From the NCBI GenBank assembly GCA_002404345.1, contig DHJN01000267.1:1-5340 (forward strand): a stretch of 5,340 bases of DNA, given 5' to 3'. Of the stretch, positions 5,197-5,340 are shown one piece after another. Under the pieces are notes generated by a model that saw only the letters and a list, made by a program, of their open reading frames with translations, had not been told where the DNA came from and did not search any database. The number at the start of each line of letters is the position of its first letter. Position 1 is the first letter of the stretch. The DNA is from Actinobacteria bacterium UBA4719 (GTDB lineage: Bacteria > Actinomycetota > Actinomycetes > Actinomycetales > Dermatophilaceae). Made by a program: the position numbers and the translations under genes.

Positions 5197-5206
5197 GTCA
5201 GCTGAC
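5197..5206. repeat. perfect 10-bp palindrome GTCAGCTGAC
   Basis: Fully self-complementary; located 20 nt before a plus-strand ATG (5227). It could be a small operator half of the region, or chance. No regulator family is recognised. Confidence 0.25.
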
Positions 5207-5270
5207 AGCAGAGCACAATGAGACGCATGGACGAGGGAGGAGCACAGGCATCAACGGCTGAACAGGACGT

Positions 5271-5297
5271 TCCGGCTAGCCCACGGCTAGCCCCGGA
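5271..5297 (-). terminator. hairpin over the end of the right-edge gene, possible terminator
   Basis: Two copies of the self-complementary GGCTAGCC (5274-5281 and 5285-5292) can pair across CAC, and TCC/GGA extend the stem past a CC bulge. It contains the TAG stop of the putative minus-strand gene. No T-run follows, so function is uncertain; tandem CGGCTAGCCC copies 11 bp apart could also be a binding site. Confidence 0.3.
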
Positions 5298-5340
5298 GGT
5301 TGGCGTAGACCTCAAGTGTGGCCAGCGAGCGGTTCATCGT
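5287..5340 (-). CDS. C-terminal end of an unidentified protein, cut by the right edge
   Basis: The minus strand is open from the window edge for 17 codons, ending ...RSLATLEVYANLRG and TAG. Fifteen of the 17 third positions are G or C, which fits genes here, whereas the competing plus-strand frame (from ATG 5227) is near 50%. I do not recognise the family, and so short a piece cannot prove a gene. If real, it converges on ybaK. Confidence 0.35.
   Translation of the reverse strand, partial: TMNRSLATLEVYANLRG

Larger units (their letters stand above)
4990..5286. other. intergenic stretch without a convincing gene; several inverted repeats
   Basis: No frame here shows both family resemblance and coding bias; minus-strand frames are shadows continuing under ybaK. 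Structures seen: CGGCAC/GTGCCG (5046-5066, 9-nt loop), a 7-bp stem with GAGA loop (5081-5098), a 10-bp inverted repeat with one mismatch (5148-5182) and a perfect GTCAGCTGAC palindrome (5197-5206). The ybaK frame stays open for 71 codons after its stop and begins with a Pro/Gly/Tyr-rich run. A plus-strand ATG at 5227 is open to the window edge, but its third-position GC is near 50%, unlike genes here. Confidence 0.5.

Noticed and set aside
5227..5340. Plus-strand gene start (MDEGGAQAST...) open to the right edge
   Set aside because: Third-position GC is near 50%, no Shine-Dalgarno is present and the -10 (CACAAT) is imperfect; the opposing minus frame has 15 of 17 GC third positions. Not excluded, as it could be a leaderless start.
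1..5340. CRISPR array, tRNA or rRNA genes
   Set aside because: No regularly spaced repeats, no cloverleaf with a TTCRA-type T arm and no rRNA-like sequence was seen on either strand.

Overview
The window comes from a high-GC bacterium, almost certainly an actinobacterium. The evidence is the strong GC bias at third codon positions, the actinobacterial families present (DUF6504, SAV_6107-type HEPN, a Streptomyces-like second DnaE), an actinobacterial-type LexA box, and a promoter matching the mycobacterial LexA-independent (PafBC) DNA-damage motif.

Layout. Positions 1-2862 (minus strand) hold a three-gene operon: a DUF6504 protein, a SAV_6107-type HEPN protein, and the N-terminal 663 residues of a DNA polymerase III alpha subunit (DnaE) that runs off the left edge. 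The genes are tightly spaced (11-nt gap, then an 8-nt overlap). The operon is preceded by a 41-nt leader stem-loop, a LexA/SOS box at 2977-2992 and a PafBC-type promoter at 3001-3023. This looks like a DNA-damage-inducible translesion polymerase operon, although no Y-family polymerase gene (dinB/imuB) is visible.

Positions 3027-4415 hold an IS200/IS605-type element carrying only tnpB, on the minus strand and co-directional with the operon. TnpB is full length with an intact RuvC Asp-Glu-Asp set and a four-Cys zinc site. Both ends carry imperfect hairpins with the same design. The predicted omega-RNA scaffold is the tnpB 3' end plus the right end. The element stops three bases before the PafBC motif, so the predicted 20-nt guide (3026 down to 3007) contains most of the damage-inducible promoter motif, and a 5-nt TTGAC at 4416-4420 is the predicted TAM.

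Positions 4480-4989 (plus) encode a YbaK/EbsC-family aminoacyl-tRNA deacylase-like protein, probably leaderless. Without the element, ybaK and the repair operon would be divergent across about 228 bp. Positions 4990-5286 hold no convincing gene but several inverted repeats. The last 54 bases may be the C-terminal end of an unidentified minus-strand gene.

The most notable feature is the junction of mobile element and promoter. An apparently active RNA-guided nuclease should have a guide taken from a DNA-damage promoter, and its omega-RNA would be transcribed in the same direction as, and into, a translesion polymerase operon.
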